DNA of 64,000 bases from positions 35,450,579 through 35,514,578 of the forward strand of contig OY829542.1 of NCBI GenBank assembly GCA_963691705.1, written 5' to 3'. The position numbers and the translations under genes are program-made. Position 1 is the first letter of the stretch. Each line of letters opens with the position of its first letter. The notes under the pieces were generated by a model that was not told the origin of the DNA, did not search any database, and worked only from the letters and a program-made list of their open reading frames with translations. Source of the DNA: Viola odorata. Its lineage: Eukaryota; Streptophyta; Magnoliopsida; Malpighiales; Violaceae. This document shows, in pieces, positions 10,442 through 20,882 of this stretch.

Positions 10442-11236
10442 TCCCATCCCGCTTTGAGGAGATTCATCCTCGAATCTAGACCGCGGATGAGGTGAAATGC
10501 CAAAATGATCTATGGAGGTTTAAGCACCAGAACTACCATTGCTCTCCTTCGCTCCATGGCTCGTTCAAACCATTAGGAAAACAGACTCGTGTAGCCAAGA
10601 AGGGAAGCCAAGGGAGGGAACGAAGAGGCTAGGCCAAGATGAGATGGAGGAGGTGCGGTCAATATGCTCGATCCCAAGGAGAAAAGGATCTGAATAGCTA
10701 ATGGAGGGTACCGCCGGAAAGATGGAGAACTCGTTGCCTAGATGCTCTAAGTGGTGTTGCAAGGCAAGACAATGAAGGGCTCTCTCATGGCAGCCCGTAG
10801 AGAACCTACTCAGCCATAATCCACTCCCATTGTTTCCATTCACCCTATGCCCATCACCAAGTGAACATACACTCAAAACAACCATATCCGCAACCAATAG
10901 TGCCACAATAGCAACAACGGGCTGAACAATAAGCATTTCCTCCCTAGATGGCACCAAATCCTCCTCAAATGATGGCGAACCAAAAACTTAAATGCTAACC
11001 TCATCGATGGGTAAATAAGTACTAGAAGCAACACTACTCTCCGGCCTCTTGTCACTAACCAACTCACATTGCCCAAGGGGCTCGGAGTCCCGTAGGTTCT
11101 TTAATTGAAGCATCATTGCGGCCGTGGTTTATGCCATAGCTTGAGTGATCATTCCATTCACGCTAGAATTGAAGCAAACTCCGAGTCTAAGGATGGAGGT
11201 TCTTGTATATAGGACGACCCTCGTGCATATGATAGG
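10442..11236 (-). pseudogene. Eroded internal region of E with pol terminus
   Basis: The last codons before the polypurine tract resemble the C-terminal end of gypsy pol. Farther upstream (10560-11230) no long frame keeps recognisable motifs. Codons at 11170-11230 continue the gag reading that stops at 38261 across element B (SSYIQEPPSLDSEF). Most of gag and all of the enzyme domains are missing. Confidence 0.5.
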
Positions 11237-11804
11237 TGATAAGAATTTATCTGTTGCCGAAGGGTAGAAGGTGAAAGGGCTCCTCGGATTCATTGTCCGC
11301 GGCGGTCCGATGTACCTGCAAGACGCCGGAGGGGGACTCCGGCGTAAACACTCCGATGCTTAAGTTAGTATAAGTGGTGAGAATGGTAGAGCTTGGGCCA
11401 GCAAATTATGCTTACCTTCCTCCTTCGTGGTGGAGGTATTTATAGGCGAAAAAGAGCATTTCTGCGTAGTTTGGATTACCAGGGGCTATCGCTCCCGTCA
11501 GGGGTTATAGTTCTCCCATGGCGCGATATGCCATCATGGCATTAGGTGTGGGGGTAGTCGTTACCTAGGCAAGGTAACAGCTACGTTCTTCTCAAGACAC
11601 TCGGTTTATACTGGGATGGGGTGGCACCTTTGGCCATCACAAAGTGCCGTATGGGACCCCCCGTTGACGTCGACCATCCCAGTGTCAATTTCCTAGGAAG
11701 AGACGGTAGCCTCGATGCTGTCGTGATGGTAGGAACAACAACCATTTTCTCTCCCCACGGGGTATGAGACGAAAATACCCTTGTCGTTAGGCGTATTGTT
11801 ATCA
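11237..11804 (-). repeat. 3' LTR of B (left)
   Basis: TGATAAG...TTATCA on the plus strand, matching 37692-38260 with scattered substitutions. It contains the G-rich hairpin (11324-11344) and a minus-strand TATA-like CTATAAATACC near 11444. Confidence 0.9.
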
Positions 11805-11936
11805 TAAGCCCAATTGAAAATGAGCCCGAGTGTTTACCAAGGGCTAACATTCCCTCTTCAGCTTATCACTCTTTTATATGCCGGAGTGGCTCTTTGTTAG
11901 GAAATGGGCCCGCTCTGACCGCCCTTCTTCTGAGTC

Positions 11937-11943
11937 TATAAAT
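11937..11943 (+). promoter_or_regulatory. TATA box of a1 in B
   Basis: TATAAAT lies 70 bp upstream of the a1 ATG, in the context tctataaatttgaag that is shared with A. Confidence 0.6.
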
Positions 11944-12006
11944 TTGAAGCTTTCCTCCGTGCAAGTTTCTCACATCTTTTTCACTTTTTCGTCTTATATT
12001 TTCACC

Positions 12007-12390
12007 ATGGATGAGCTGACCAGGAATTTCCTGATCTCCAAAGTTGTGACCCTGAAGAACCTCACTGAGGGTGACATCGGATTCCTAGAGAGGATGATCA
12101 CCAAGACCTCGGAGGATGTCCTGGAATTCCAAGGAATGTCAACCACCATTCTGTCTAGGCACCTGGGAATGTCTCTAGAGGATTTCAGTCCTTTGGAGAG
12201 TTTAGCGAAGTTGGCCACCACCACTTCCCACATCGAGGTGGTTGCTTCTATGCTGTAGCAGAGGAAGGACTTACTGGCCTGCTACTTGAACGGTATGAGG
12301 GCATGTTCTACCGAACTGACCTCCGTTGCTGACACCTTGAGGGAGGTTCCCGTCATGCCAGGGGAGGATGATGCCGAGTCCAACGCTTGA
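12007..12390 (+). pseudogene. a1 in B, one nonsense codon
   Basis: Start ATG at 12007 (MDELTRNFLISK), end TGA at 12390, span 384 nt. A TAG at 12256-12258 replaces a Gln codon that is CAG in C and CGG in A. Blocks TLKNL, TSED, SLEDFSPLE, HIEVV and ELTSVAD are conserved. The acidic tail ends in GEDDAESNA. No known domain is recognised. A polyadenylation-like aataaa cluster lies at 12470. The gene lies about 200 bp inside the 3' LTR, on the opposite strand to gag-pol. Confidence 0.7.
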
Positions 12391-12879
12391 CCGTTGTCTT
12401 CACTTCCTCTTGTTTCTTTTTCTTATGCTTTCTTGTACATGTGTCTAGACGCTAAGGCCGTTCAGGCCATAAATAAATAAATGGTTGTTTTTATCACCAT
12501 CAAGTCTTCTTTTTCCTTGTTTGATTTCTTGTTGTGCTAGTTGGAGGCATTCGCTGTAAGCCCAACCGAAAATGTGACTTTCTTGGGACACAGTACTACA
12601 GTGGTTATGTCCCGAGAATCGGCAATGAATGTTCTACTTCAACTGTTTTCTGAGCCGCCTTCCCAAGGGTAGGTGGTTGGGCGGTTTTTTGGTGTCCTCT
12701 GATTGGTGCAATTAACGAGCGGGTATGCCTGTGCCGGGTTACTTTTCCCAGGTGCCTTAATTGTTTTTCAGGGGCACACGAGAGGATCGGAGTGCCTCCT
12801 TGGCTATTTAAGGGAGTTACTTTCCCCTTTTCTGTTCATCTTCATCTTCTTCCTTCTCTTTTACTCATTTGTGAATCGA

Positions 12880-13302
12880 ATGACAGATTTCTACTTCTTG
12901 GGTACCGCGGATCGCGACTCCCTACCAACCCCTCCAACTTTGCCAGACTCAGATCATCCTCCTCCGTCGCTGCCATGGAGGCCGCCAGCCCATCGAAAGG
13001 ACCACAAGAGGCGGAGGGATAAAACCTCTAAGGTGTCTATCGCGCCTTTTGATTCTTCTGGTTCTGCTACTCAGGAGGGTAGCAAACGCTTTCCTTTGTC
13101 TGATTGTTCACTGGAGAAAACTTTCTCCATCGATGCTGGTGCCGGAACGGTAGAGTCATTTACCAACGAAAGGTCAGGCCCGTCAGGGCTCGACTCGGAG
13201 AGGGGAGTAGATGAGCCCTTTCCACCCGCTAACGAGAAGATGCCATTCCTGGATGACGACGGGGTTTATCACTATGGCATCTACTGGCCCGATGAGGATT
13301 AG
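12880..13302 (+). CDS. a2 in B: intact acidic/proline-rich protein of 140 aa
   Basis: This is the only unbroken a2 copy. I chose ATG 12880 because it aligns with A and C and follows a TATA-like ctatttaaggg (12806). A frame open further upstream (12703) is not supported. The protein starts MTDFYFLG, has a PTPPTLPDSDHPPP stretch, a basic patch (HRKDHKRRRDK) that could be an NLS, a Ser/Gly-rich middle, and the conserved acidic end HYGIYWPDED. aataaa follows at 13347. No family is recognised. The sequence suggests a disordered nuclear protein, but that is inference. Confidence 0.6.
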   Translation: MTDFYFLGTADRDSLPTPPTLPDSDHPPPSLPWRPPAHRKDHKRRRDKTSKVSIAPFDSSGSATQEGSKRFPLSDCSLEKTFSIDAGAGTVESFTNERSGPSGLDSERGVDEPFPPANEKMPFLDDDGVYHYGIYWPDED

Positions 13303-14386
13303 TGCCCTTATGTTAGGCATACTGTATATGCCTTTTGGCATCTTATGAATAAAGTGATGCTTTCTATCTTTTTCTCTGTCATTATCTTCCAGTCAGTGTG
13401 TTGGTCTTGTGGATAGCTAACGCGAGGGGTTAGCCTTGCTGAGGTATCCATTTCACGATTATTTGACTGTCAACTTTGTCGCCATGCGAAGAATAACTTC
13501 TCTTTTCAGATTCTTTTAATATGTTTCCACGTGGCCGCATTCTTTTTACACGCGTCTCAGCATGGTTGGTAGTTTAATTAATGCGGTGGCATTTGACCCT
13601 TTAAGAAGGGACCATTTTCTCTTTCCAACACTTTTTGCCCCCGCTTCAAATTCTCTTTTCATCTTCCTTTGTCTTTTTCTCAGAAGAACTTCCTGGTCGC
13701 CCACCGTCGTCCGCCGAGTCACCCATAAATCTTCCCTTTTAAGGTACCACTTCAATCCTTTCAGATTTCCTATTTGCTGATTTATTATGGTTAGGAATAG
13801 GCCTCGCCAGGTTCTCTGCAGACCCGTGGATCCAGAGGTCGCACAGTCACCCAGTATTTTTACGTGCGATGTGGTTTTAAGGGCTGAACTGGAGGAAAAT
13901 GGTATTACCTTTCCCCCGGATATGAGCCCTTTGTTCCTGAAAGCTACATGCGGCTTCATAATCCGGCGTGGGGTTTCTGTAGGCAACTTTACTTTAAGAT
14001 GTTCCTCTATGGTTTTCGCTTTCCCGTCCATGATTCAATACTAACGCTGCTGCGGGAGCACAACCTTAATCCTGCCCAGATAACTCCTTCTTCCTGGTGT
14101 GGGGTTTATGCCTTTCTTCGCGCTTGCGAGTTGAAGAATATTTTCACCCCATCCCTCAATTTATTTCACAAATTCTTTAGTATGAATTGTCACAATTGTT
14201 TAATCGACATCACTCCTCGATGGGATGACGCGTTTGTGCAGTCGTTCTGGCAGTGGTTTCGTGACTTTGAGAGGGGTATGCCTGACTGGAAAAGTAGTTT
14301 CTTCGTTCTCGAGCTACCGTCCCATTTGTGGCGCATTAACTTTAACCAGGAGCTCATAGGCCCCATTTGGATAAATCCTGCGGTAC

Positions 14387-15310
14387 TGATACGATCCTGG
14401 TTCCTTAGGATGCGTAGCACCAAATTTGATCGTTGTTCAAAGACGGATTTCCCTGCGGAATAAGATAACTCACTTACACAATTTAAGTCTGCTGAACACT
14501 AAGCAACAACCACCCTAAATCCGAGCAAGAGAGGATCCTTGATGTTACTGGACTTGCACAATTTAAGTCTGCTGAACGCTAAGCAACAGCCACCCTAAAC
14601 CCGAACAAGAAGACAGACAACAAGTAGAATGCAATTCCAAGATTTACTTGTATACGACTCAAGTATTGCGGACTCAAGAAGAACAAGGTTCAACCAACTT
14701 GAACAAGGGGCGGAGATTGAAGAGAATATCTCAATTTATCAAATAACAGCCAAGTTTCTAAGAAGGCCAAGCGGCTCCTTATATAGAGTTTTACAAGCAA
14801 CCCTAATTCCAAAAGAGGAAAATTAAATAAAGTAAAACACTTAACTAATTAATATAAGTGTCTAATTAATTAATTAAGCTAAAATAATTAGAAGGTCGCA
14901 GCCTTGCTAAAAACGGAACAGTCAACGCGCGTCAACTCTAGGATAGGCGAAACGGACAGGAGCCATTATCAACAACGAGTGAACGCGGAACGGATATTGC
15001 AAACGGCATGCGCGATAGATGATAGAATCGGCAACGGCTAAGTGAAACGGACAAGTGCCGTTTTGTCCCAAACGGTAAGTGCCGATTGTTTTGAATCGGA
15101 CAGATACCGTTTGGATGAAAATGGTCAAGTGCCGTTTGCGTGAATCGGTTCCGTGCCGTTTCTATCAGACGGAACATCGGTCAAGCCGAAGGTGAGAAGA
15201 TTCACCACTCTTGTTGTCTTCTCTTTCAGTGTAGCATTCTCACTTGTCATCTCAGACTCCAGCTCCCTGTGAAGGAGAGATGACAATCGGTCTTGAAGCT
15301 TTTGAGCCCT
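14387..15310 (-). repeat. LTR 1 of H, truncated at its U3 end
   Basis: It matches 16508-17430 with roughly ten substitutions. The last about 60 bp of LTR and the polypurine tract are deleted at 15310, fusing LTR to pol at a short ccct match. Confidence 0.8.
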
Positions 15311-16430
15311 TCGGAAGGATTCGCCCTCGAATCCGAATCGGCATCATCAACAAGTCCATACTCGTCATCTGTATCAAACAAGACTAAGTCAGAAACATTG
15401 AAAGTCGAGCTAACGGCACCATACTCACTCGGCAATGCCAGTTTGTAGGCATTGTTGTTGATCTTCTCAACAATCTGGAACGGTCCGTCTCCTCTAGGAG
15501 ATAGCTTGCCGCGGCGTTGGTCAGGAAAACGCTCCTTGCGCATATGCAACCAGACCCAATCGCCCACCTGGAATGTCACTAGCCGTCGGCCATCGTTCCG
15601 TTTCTGCATTAGCTTCTCATTCATTCGCTCAATGTTCTGTTTTGCCTTAGCATGTAATTGCTTGACAAAATTAGCTTTCTGTGCACCATCTAAACTTACA
15701 ATATCACTCAACGGTAAAGGAGTTAAATCCAAAACAGTTCCAGGATTAAATCCATATACGAGTTCAAACGGTGAGTAATGAGTAGTAGAATGAACAGCAC
15801 GGTTGTAAGCAAATTCAATAAATGGTAAATGATCAACCCAAGTAGAAACATGCTTACGAACTAACGTGCGTAAAAGTGAACCAAGCGTACGATTCACAAC
15901 CTCAGTTTGACCATCCGTTTGTGGGTGATAAGAAGTGGAATATAACAATCGGGTACCAAGCTTTTTCCATAAAACACGCCAAAAATGACTAAGGAACTTA
16001 GTATCTCTATCACTCACAATAGTCAAAGGAACACCATGTAAACGGACTACTTCACGAAAGAATAAATCAGCAATCTAAGTAGCATCACAAGTAGTAGAAC
16101 ATGGGATAAAATGGGACATTTTCGAAAATCTGTCCACCACAACAAAGACACTATCCTTTCCGTTCTTAGACCGAGGCAGGCCAACGACAAAGTCCATGGA
16201 CAGATCGGTCCAAGGATGAGAAGGAACAGGTAACGGCATGTATTCGCCATGACCAGCAGACTTAGACTTGGCTCTATGACAAATTAAACATCTAGCAATG
16301 ATGCGTACTACATCACGCTTCATGTGAGGCCAATAAAAGTGATCATGTAACACATCCAAAATTTTAGTCACGCCAAAGTGACCCATCAAACCCCCGCTAT
16401 GGGCTTCATGGGAGTTGTCATCTGCTTCGG
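15311..16430 (-). pseudogene. Integrase remnant, left unit of H
   Basis: Minus-strand codons give the HHCC end (HSGGLMGHF...CLICHRAKS), the first Asp block ([13 protein letters not shown]), then IVSDRDTKF and YHPQTDGQTE with the second Asp and Glu of the DDE triad, and a C-terminal module (RKERFPDQRRGKLSPRGDGPF). A TAG near 16076 breaks the frame where the right unit has CAG. The upstream end joins DNA from the gag leader at about 16430, so the protein's first part and all earlier domains are deleted. There is no chromodomain. Confidence 0.8.
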
Positions 16431-16507
16431 ACCAATCGGATATATGGCCGTCACGCTGATCCTCCGCTGCTCTAGGGTTCGGGTTTATGGTAGCTAACGC
16501 TACCAAC
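16431..16507 (-). other. Leader/PBS remnant of H
   Basis: Just left of LTR 2 the minus strand reads GTTGGTAGCG, the PBS-like start also found beside the LTRs of F, K and M. The few codons after it do not start with ATG. They most likely represent untranslated leader joined to integrase. Confidence 0.5.
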
Positions 16508-17490
16508 TGATACGATCCTGGTTCCTTAGGATGCGTAGCACCAAATTTGATCGTTGTTCAAAGACGGATTTCCCTGCGGAATAAGATAACTCACTTACAC
16601 AATTTAAGTCTGCTGAACGCTAAGCAACAACCACCCTAAATCCGAGCAAGAGAGGATCCTTGATGTTACTGGACTTGCACAATTTAAGTCTGCTGAACGC
16701 TAAGCAACAGCCACCCTAAACCCGAACAAGAAGACAGACAACAAGTAGAATGCAATTCCAAGATTTACTTGTATACGACTCAAGTATTGCGGACTCAAGA
16801 AGAACAAGGTTCAACCAACTTGAACAAGGGGCGGAGATTGAAAAGAATATCTCAATTTATCAAATAACAGCCAAGTTTCTAAGGAGGCCAAGCGGCTCCT
16901 TATATAGAGTTTTACAAGCAACCCTAATTCCAAAAGAGGAATATTAAATAAAGTAAAACACTTAACTAATTAATATAAGTGTCTAATTAATTAATTAAGC
17001 TAAAATAATTAGAAGGTCGCAGCCTTGCTAAAAACGGAACAGTCAACGCGCGTCAACTCCAGGATAGGCGAAACGGACAGGAGCCATTATCAACAACGAG
17101 TGAACGCGGAATGGATATTGCAAACGGCATGCGCGACTGATGATAGAATCGGCAACGGCTAAGTGAAACGGACAAGTGCCGTTTTGTCCCAAACGGTAAG
17201 TGCCGATTGTTTTGAATCGGACAGATACCGTTTGGATGAAAACGGTCAAGTGCCGTTTGCGTGAATCGGTTCCATGCCGTTTCTATCAGACGGAACATCG
17301 GTCAAGCCGAAGGTGAGAAGATTCACCACTCTTGTTGTCTTCTCTTTCAGTGTAGCATTCTCACTTGTCATCTCAGACTCCAGCTCCCTGTGAAGGAGAG
17401 ATGACAATCGGTCTTGAAGCTTTTGAGCCCTGGCTCGAGTCATTGGACCAGCTGCGCGGTAAAGGCACCTGGATGCGTGGATTCGCATCA
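16508..17490 (-). repeat. LTR 2 of H, complete
   Basis: 983 bp, plus strand TGATACG...GCATCA. On its right is a minus-strand polypurine tract (17491-17503, GGGGGAGGGAA core), which proves the orientation. The minus-strand TATA box is at 16899-16908. Between TATA and the U3 end lies a dense cluster of AACGG/CCGTT cores (17034-17300). In frame +1 relative to pol, codons for GPMTRARAQKLQ lie inside this LTR. Confidence 0.85.
16899..17300 (-). promoter_or_regulatory. LTR promoter of H: TATA plus MYB-type core cluster
   Basis: Minus strand CTCTATATAAGG is a clear TATA box. Upstream on that strand (plus coordinates 17034-17300) I count about seven AACGG and four CCGTT cores in under 270 bp, several as AAACGG or GCCGTTT. 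AACGG is the core bound by plant MYB factors, including in mitosis-specific activator elements. Regulation by MYB is inference. The truncated LTR 1 carries the same cluster at 14914-15180. Confidence 0.55.
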
Positions 17491-17503
17491 TTCCCTCCCC
17501 CTT

Positions 17504-18635
17504 CGGAAGGATTCGCCCTCGAATCCGAATCGGCATCATCAGCAAGTCCATACTCGTCATCTGTATCAAACAAGACTAAGTCAAAAACATTGAAAGTCGA
17601 GCTAACGGCACCATACTCACTCGGCAATGCCAGTTTGTAGGCATTGTTGTTGATCTTCTCAACAATCTGGGACGGTCCGTCTCCTCTAGGAGATAGCTTG
17701 CCGCGGCGTTGGTCAGGAAAACGCTCCTTGCGCATATGCAACCAGACCCAATCGCCCACCTGGAACGTCACTAGCCGTCGGCCATCGTTCCATTTCTGCA
17801 TTAGCTTCTCATTCATTCGCTCAATGTTCTGTTTTGCCTTAGCATGTAATTGCTTGACAAAATTAGCTTTCTGTGCACCATCTAAACTTACAATATCACT
17901 CAACGGTAAAGGAGTTAAATCCAAAACAGTTCCAGGATTAAATCCATATACGAGTTCAAACGGTGAGTAATGAGTAGTAGAATGAACAGCACGGTTGTAA
18001 GCAAATTCAATAAATGGTAAATGATCAACCCAAGTAGAAACATGCTTACGAACTAACGTGCGTAAAAGTGAACCAAGCGTACGATTCACAGCCTCAGTTT
18101 GACCATCCGTTTGTGGGTGATAAGAAGTGGAATATAACAATCGGGTACCAAGCTTTTTCCATAAAACACGCCAAAAATGACTAAGGAACTTAGTATCTCT
18201 ATCACTCACAATAGTCAAAGGAACACCATGTAAACGGACTACTTCATGAAAGAATAAATCAACAATCTGAGTAGCATCACAAGTAGTAGAACATGGGATA
18301 AAATGGGACATTTTCGAAAATCTGTCCACCACAACAAAGACACTATCCTTTCCGTTCTTAGACCGAGGCAGGCCAACGACAAAGTCCATGGACAGATCGG
18401 TCCAAGGATGAGAAGGAACAGGTAACGGCATGTATTCGCCATGACCAGCAGACTTAGACTTGGCTCTATGACAAATTAAACATCTAGCAATGATGCGTAC
18501 TACATCACGCTTCATGTGAGGCCAATAAAAGTGATCATGTAACACATCCAAAGTTTTAGTCACGCCAAAGTGACCCATCAAACCCCCGCTATGGACCAGC
18601 TGGCGGTAAAGGCACCTGGATGCGTGGATTCGCAT
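17504..18635 (-). pseudogene. LTR-integrase fusion frame, right unit of H
   Basis: One open frame of 420 codons starts at an ATG inside the 45-bp LTR remnant (18635) and runs into integrase at [13 protein letters not shown]. It keeps the HHCC zinc module, the full D-D-E set (SMDFVVG, SDRDTKF, YHPQTDGQTE) and the C-terminal GP(Y/F)-like module (SPRGDGP). It ends after crossing into LTR 2 (stop at 17373). Everything from gag to RNase H was lost, so the start is an accident of deletion. The length of frame without stops reflects recent origin rather than proven function. Confidence 0.75.
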
Positions 18636-18637
18636 CA
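18593..18637 (-). repeat. LTR 3 remnant of H
   Basis: 45 bp identical, except for one inserted base, to the outer end of LTR 2 (17447-17490). It is followed directly by the target repeat GGTAC. Confidence 0.8.
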
Positions 18638-18747
18638 GGTACTGACCAGAACTGAGCTAGAGCAGGCTAACACCTTGTTGGACGTGGATACCTGCTATCA
18701 TATCCGCAAATTTGCTTTGTTCAAGCCTCTGGAGGAGTGCGTTATGG

Positions 18748-18812
18748 GTGAGTCTGCCTTTTCTCGCATTTTCTTTGGTTTCGTTTCTTGTCTTAACACG
18801 TTTCTTTTTCAG
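18748..18812 (+). other. Intron of a3 in B
   Basis: 65 bp, donor ATGG|GTGAGT, branch-like cttaaca, pyrimidine run and TTTTTCAG. Phase 1, at the homologous position to the introns in A and C. Confidence 0.75.
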
Positions 18813-19307
18813 GAGACACTGACGGTCGATCATCTAGTAATGCTAACGCTCATTTGAATGTAACGCCGCTCCAAACTTTACCAGACTCTCCCCCTGGTGA
18901 AGGCTCTACTCGCCAAAGCGCTCGGCCCTAGAGGGGAAGGACCAAGACAGTTGCTCGGGGAGAGCGAAGGCTCGGCGGCTCTGTCCGAGCTTCTCGTTTC
19001 ATCGAGAATTGGCTACCAGATCGTCGCGGGAGAACAGACTCAAGCCGACCCATAACAAGGGTATTTGATAGTGACGACGAGGATATGGATGTTAAACCAG
19101 ACCTCCGCCATGCTTCTTCCTCTCACCGGAAAAAGCTTCGAACAAACACGAGTGGACAAGCTATCAGAGGTTCTTCTTTTAGTGCGGCGACTGCTTCCAC
19201 ACCTGTTGTTTCATCCAAGGTAAGTACTTCTCAGTCGATGAAGATTACTGAGGCGTCGGCTGCCACCCGTTCTATAGAGGCGGGGACCCCACCGGTGACA
19301 GGGTTTC

Positions 19308-20272
19308 TGATACGATCGCGCCGATCGGATCGCGTACTCGAAGCCAACGTCAAAATCTCGTAGCGCTTATTCTCCAACATTTACGCTACGAGGAGGAGCA
19401 CCCAAAGTCTAAGGATCAATGGAGTTCATGCATACAAATCCAAGGACCAAAGGAGAATGTATGCACAAACTCCAGTCAGCCCAAGACCAGCAGCAGCAGC
19501 CCAGACGCTAGCCAGGGCCCACTATCCAGCCCAGCCCAGCACACAGCAAGCAAGCAGCAGCCCATCAACGCACGCAGCAGCAGCAGCAGCACACGGCGTC
19601 GTTCCAGCAGCAGCCCACTCCTGCGCCCACCAACGCTGCTTCTACACGTCCCAGCCCACGATGCCACAAGACCAGGCCTTGCTCCACACGTCCAGCGCCC
19701 ACGTCGTCCACACAATCCGGTAGTGAGGGCTGAATTAATTCCAAGGCTTGGAATTTGGCAGCTATAAATAGATATGTTTGGTTTACTTTAACACTCGCTT
19801 TTTGATCATTGATAAACACTCAATCTTGAAGCCATTTTTAGTTTAATTATTTCTTGTAATTTTCTTATTTTCTTTCCCTAAATTTCTTGTAAACTTTTGA
19901 TCTTAAGCTAGCAAATTCATTGCAAGTTTGAGTTCGATACTTTAAGTATATTCAATATAGAAAGGTTGCTCGTTCTTCGTTAACGAGAGGGTTTTCTTGA
20001 ATTTACTTGTTCATATTATCATCCATATTTCACTTCTAAAATTCCCGATTCAAGAACCATTAATCTTGAATTAAAATTCCCTTATTTTTCCATACACCTT
20101 TCTAAAATTCATACATCTTTCCATTACAAATTCCCGCTGCGCCTACTTCCCAAATTCATTCCGAAACATCCAATCCCCGAATTTCGTCAAAAACATTACA
20201 TAATCCTTCCTTATCCGAACCATCCCCAATCGAGACTAGTTTCTTGCAATTCAACATCGAAGGATCCTAACA
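19308..20272 (+). repeat. 5' LTR of F
   Basis: 965 bp, TGATACG...TAACA. It contains a CAG-rich stretch (19480-19610) and a TATA box TATAAATA at 19763-19770, which would start the F transcript. Confidence 0.95.
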
Positions 20273-20274
20273 AT

Positions 20275-20290
20275 TGGTAGCGAAGCTCGG
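20275..20290 (+). promoter_or_regulatory. Primer-binding site of F
   Basis: TGGTAGCGAAGCTCGG starts two bases after the LTR. It resembles the Met-tRNA type PBS (TGGTA..AGC) common in chromoviruses, but with mismatches. Related sites lie beside the LTRs of D, E, K and M. Confidence 0.6.
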
Positions 20291-20456
20291 TTGTCTCGAA
20301 GGTTGGTAAACGTTAAAATCGCAAATCAATTCCTTTTTCCATTTTTTCAAATTCATTACTCCTTCGTCTTGTCCATTGTATAAATTTGTCCACTCACACA
20401 AATTTTATTTTCTTTGTTATCTATTTGCGATCCGAGCGTCCCTTCACTTGTGATAT

Positions 20457-20489
<33 letters not shown>

Positions 20490-20882
20490 TAACGATCAAC
20501 ACAAGTCAAAAGCAAGGGACAAGATCGCTAGGTAAGCTTTTTGACACTTGACGTGGACTACCATTGGAGGAGTCAAGCTTTCTTTCAGCTTCTGAAACAC
20601 AAATCCTTTTGCACCATTCTTCATTCGTGTCCTTGTAAGTTTTCATTATTGTTCCTCATATCTCTTCCATTCCAAATTAAGGTAATTGCACAATCTCATT
20701 TCGTTCGTGTTATTTACCTTAATTTTTCCATACCTTCTTTGTGTACCCAGTTTTCATTGTGTGTCACCAAAGTGCTCATCATTCTTTGAGTCATATTTTT
20801 TTAACACTAAAATTGGCTTTAAGTGTATTTGTTTATTTTTGTGTGATTTTGGTGAGAACAATAGAGAGAAGAGTGTAAACAC
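20291..20882 (+). other. 5' untranslated leader of F
   Basis: AT-rich, with an A/AAAG microsatellite at 20457-20490. No coding sequence is seen. It lies between the PBS and the putative leader intron, where packaging signals would be expected. Confidence 0.5.

Larger units (their letters stand above)
14387..18637 (-). mobile_element. H: collapsed tandem (three-LTR) chromovirus inside a3 of B
   Basis: It is flanked by GGTAC (14382-14386, 18638-18642). Left to right it has a truncated LTR (14387-15310), an integrase remnant (15311-16430), a gag leader piece and PBS (16431-16507), a full LTR (16508-17490), a second integrase (17504-18592) and 45 bp of a third LTR (18593-18637). The two LTR-integrase units are about 99% alike by eye. 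This is what unequal recombination between LTRs followed by internal deletions would leave. Gag, protease, RT and RNase H are gone. Confidence 0.8.

Noticed and set aside
10055..10457. Overlapping frames on both strands around 10055-10457
   Set aside because: They lie in the E LTR and the captured gag piece, with no conserved motif.
12703..12879. Upstream extension of a2 in B with a hydrophobic run that could be a signal peptide
   Set aside because: Not present in A or C, and it lies across the TATA-like site and 5' leader; the ATG at 12880 aligns in all copies.
13948..14463. PF04195-like domain as a true transposase
   Set aside because: The Pfam family is named for association with gypsy elements. 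I see no DDE or other catalytic set, and retrotransposition is explained by integrase on the other strand.
16047..16250. Leu/Cys-rich minus-strand frames repeated at 18239-18442
   Set aside because: Out-of-frame shadows of the H integrase.
19457..19819. Ala/Ser/Gln-rich frames in the F LTRs (also 26018-26309) as host genes
   Set aside because: They are low-complexity frames from the CAG repeat and occur on both strands of the LTR.
20275..20290. A tRNA gene near the PBS sites
   Set aside because: Only the short primer-complementary sequence is present; no cloverleaf can be drawn.
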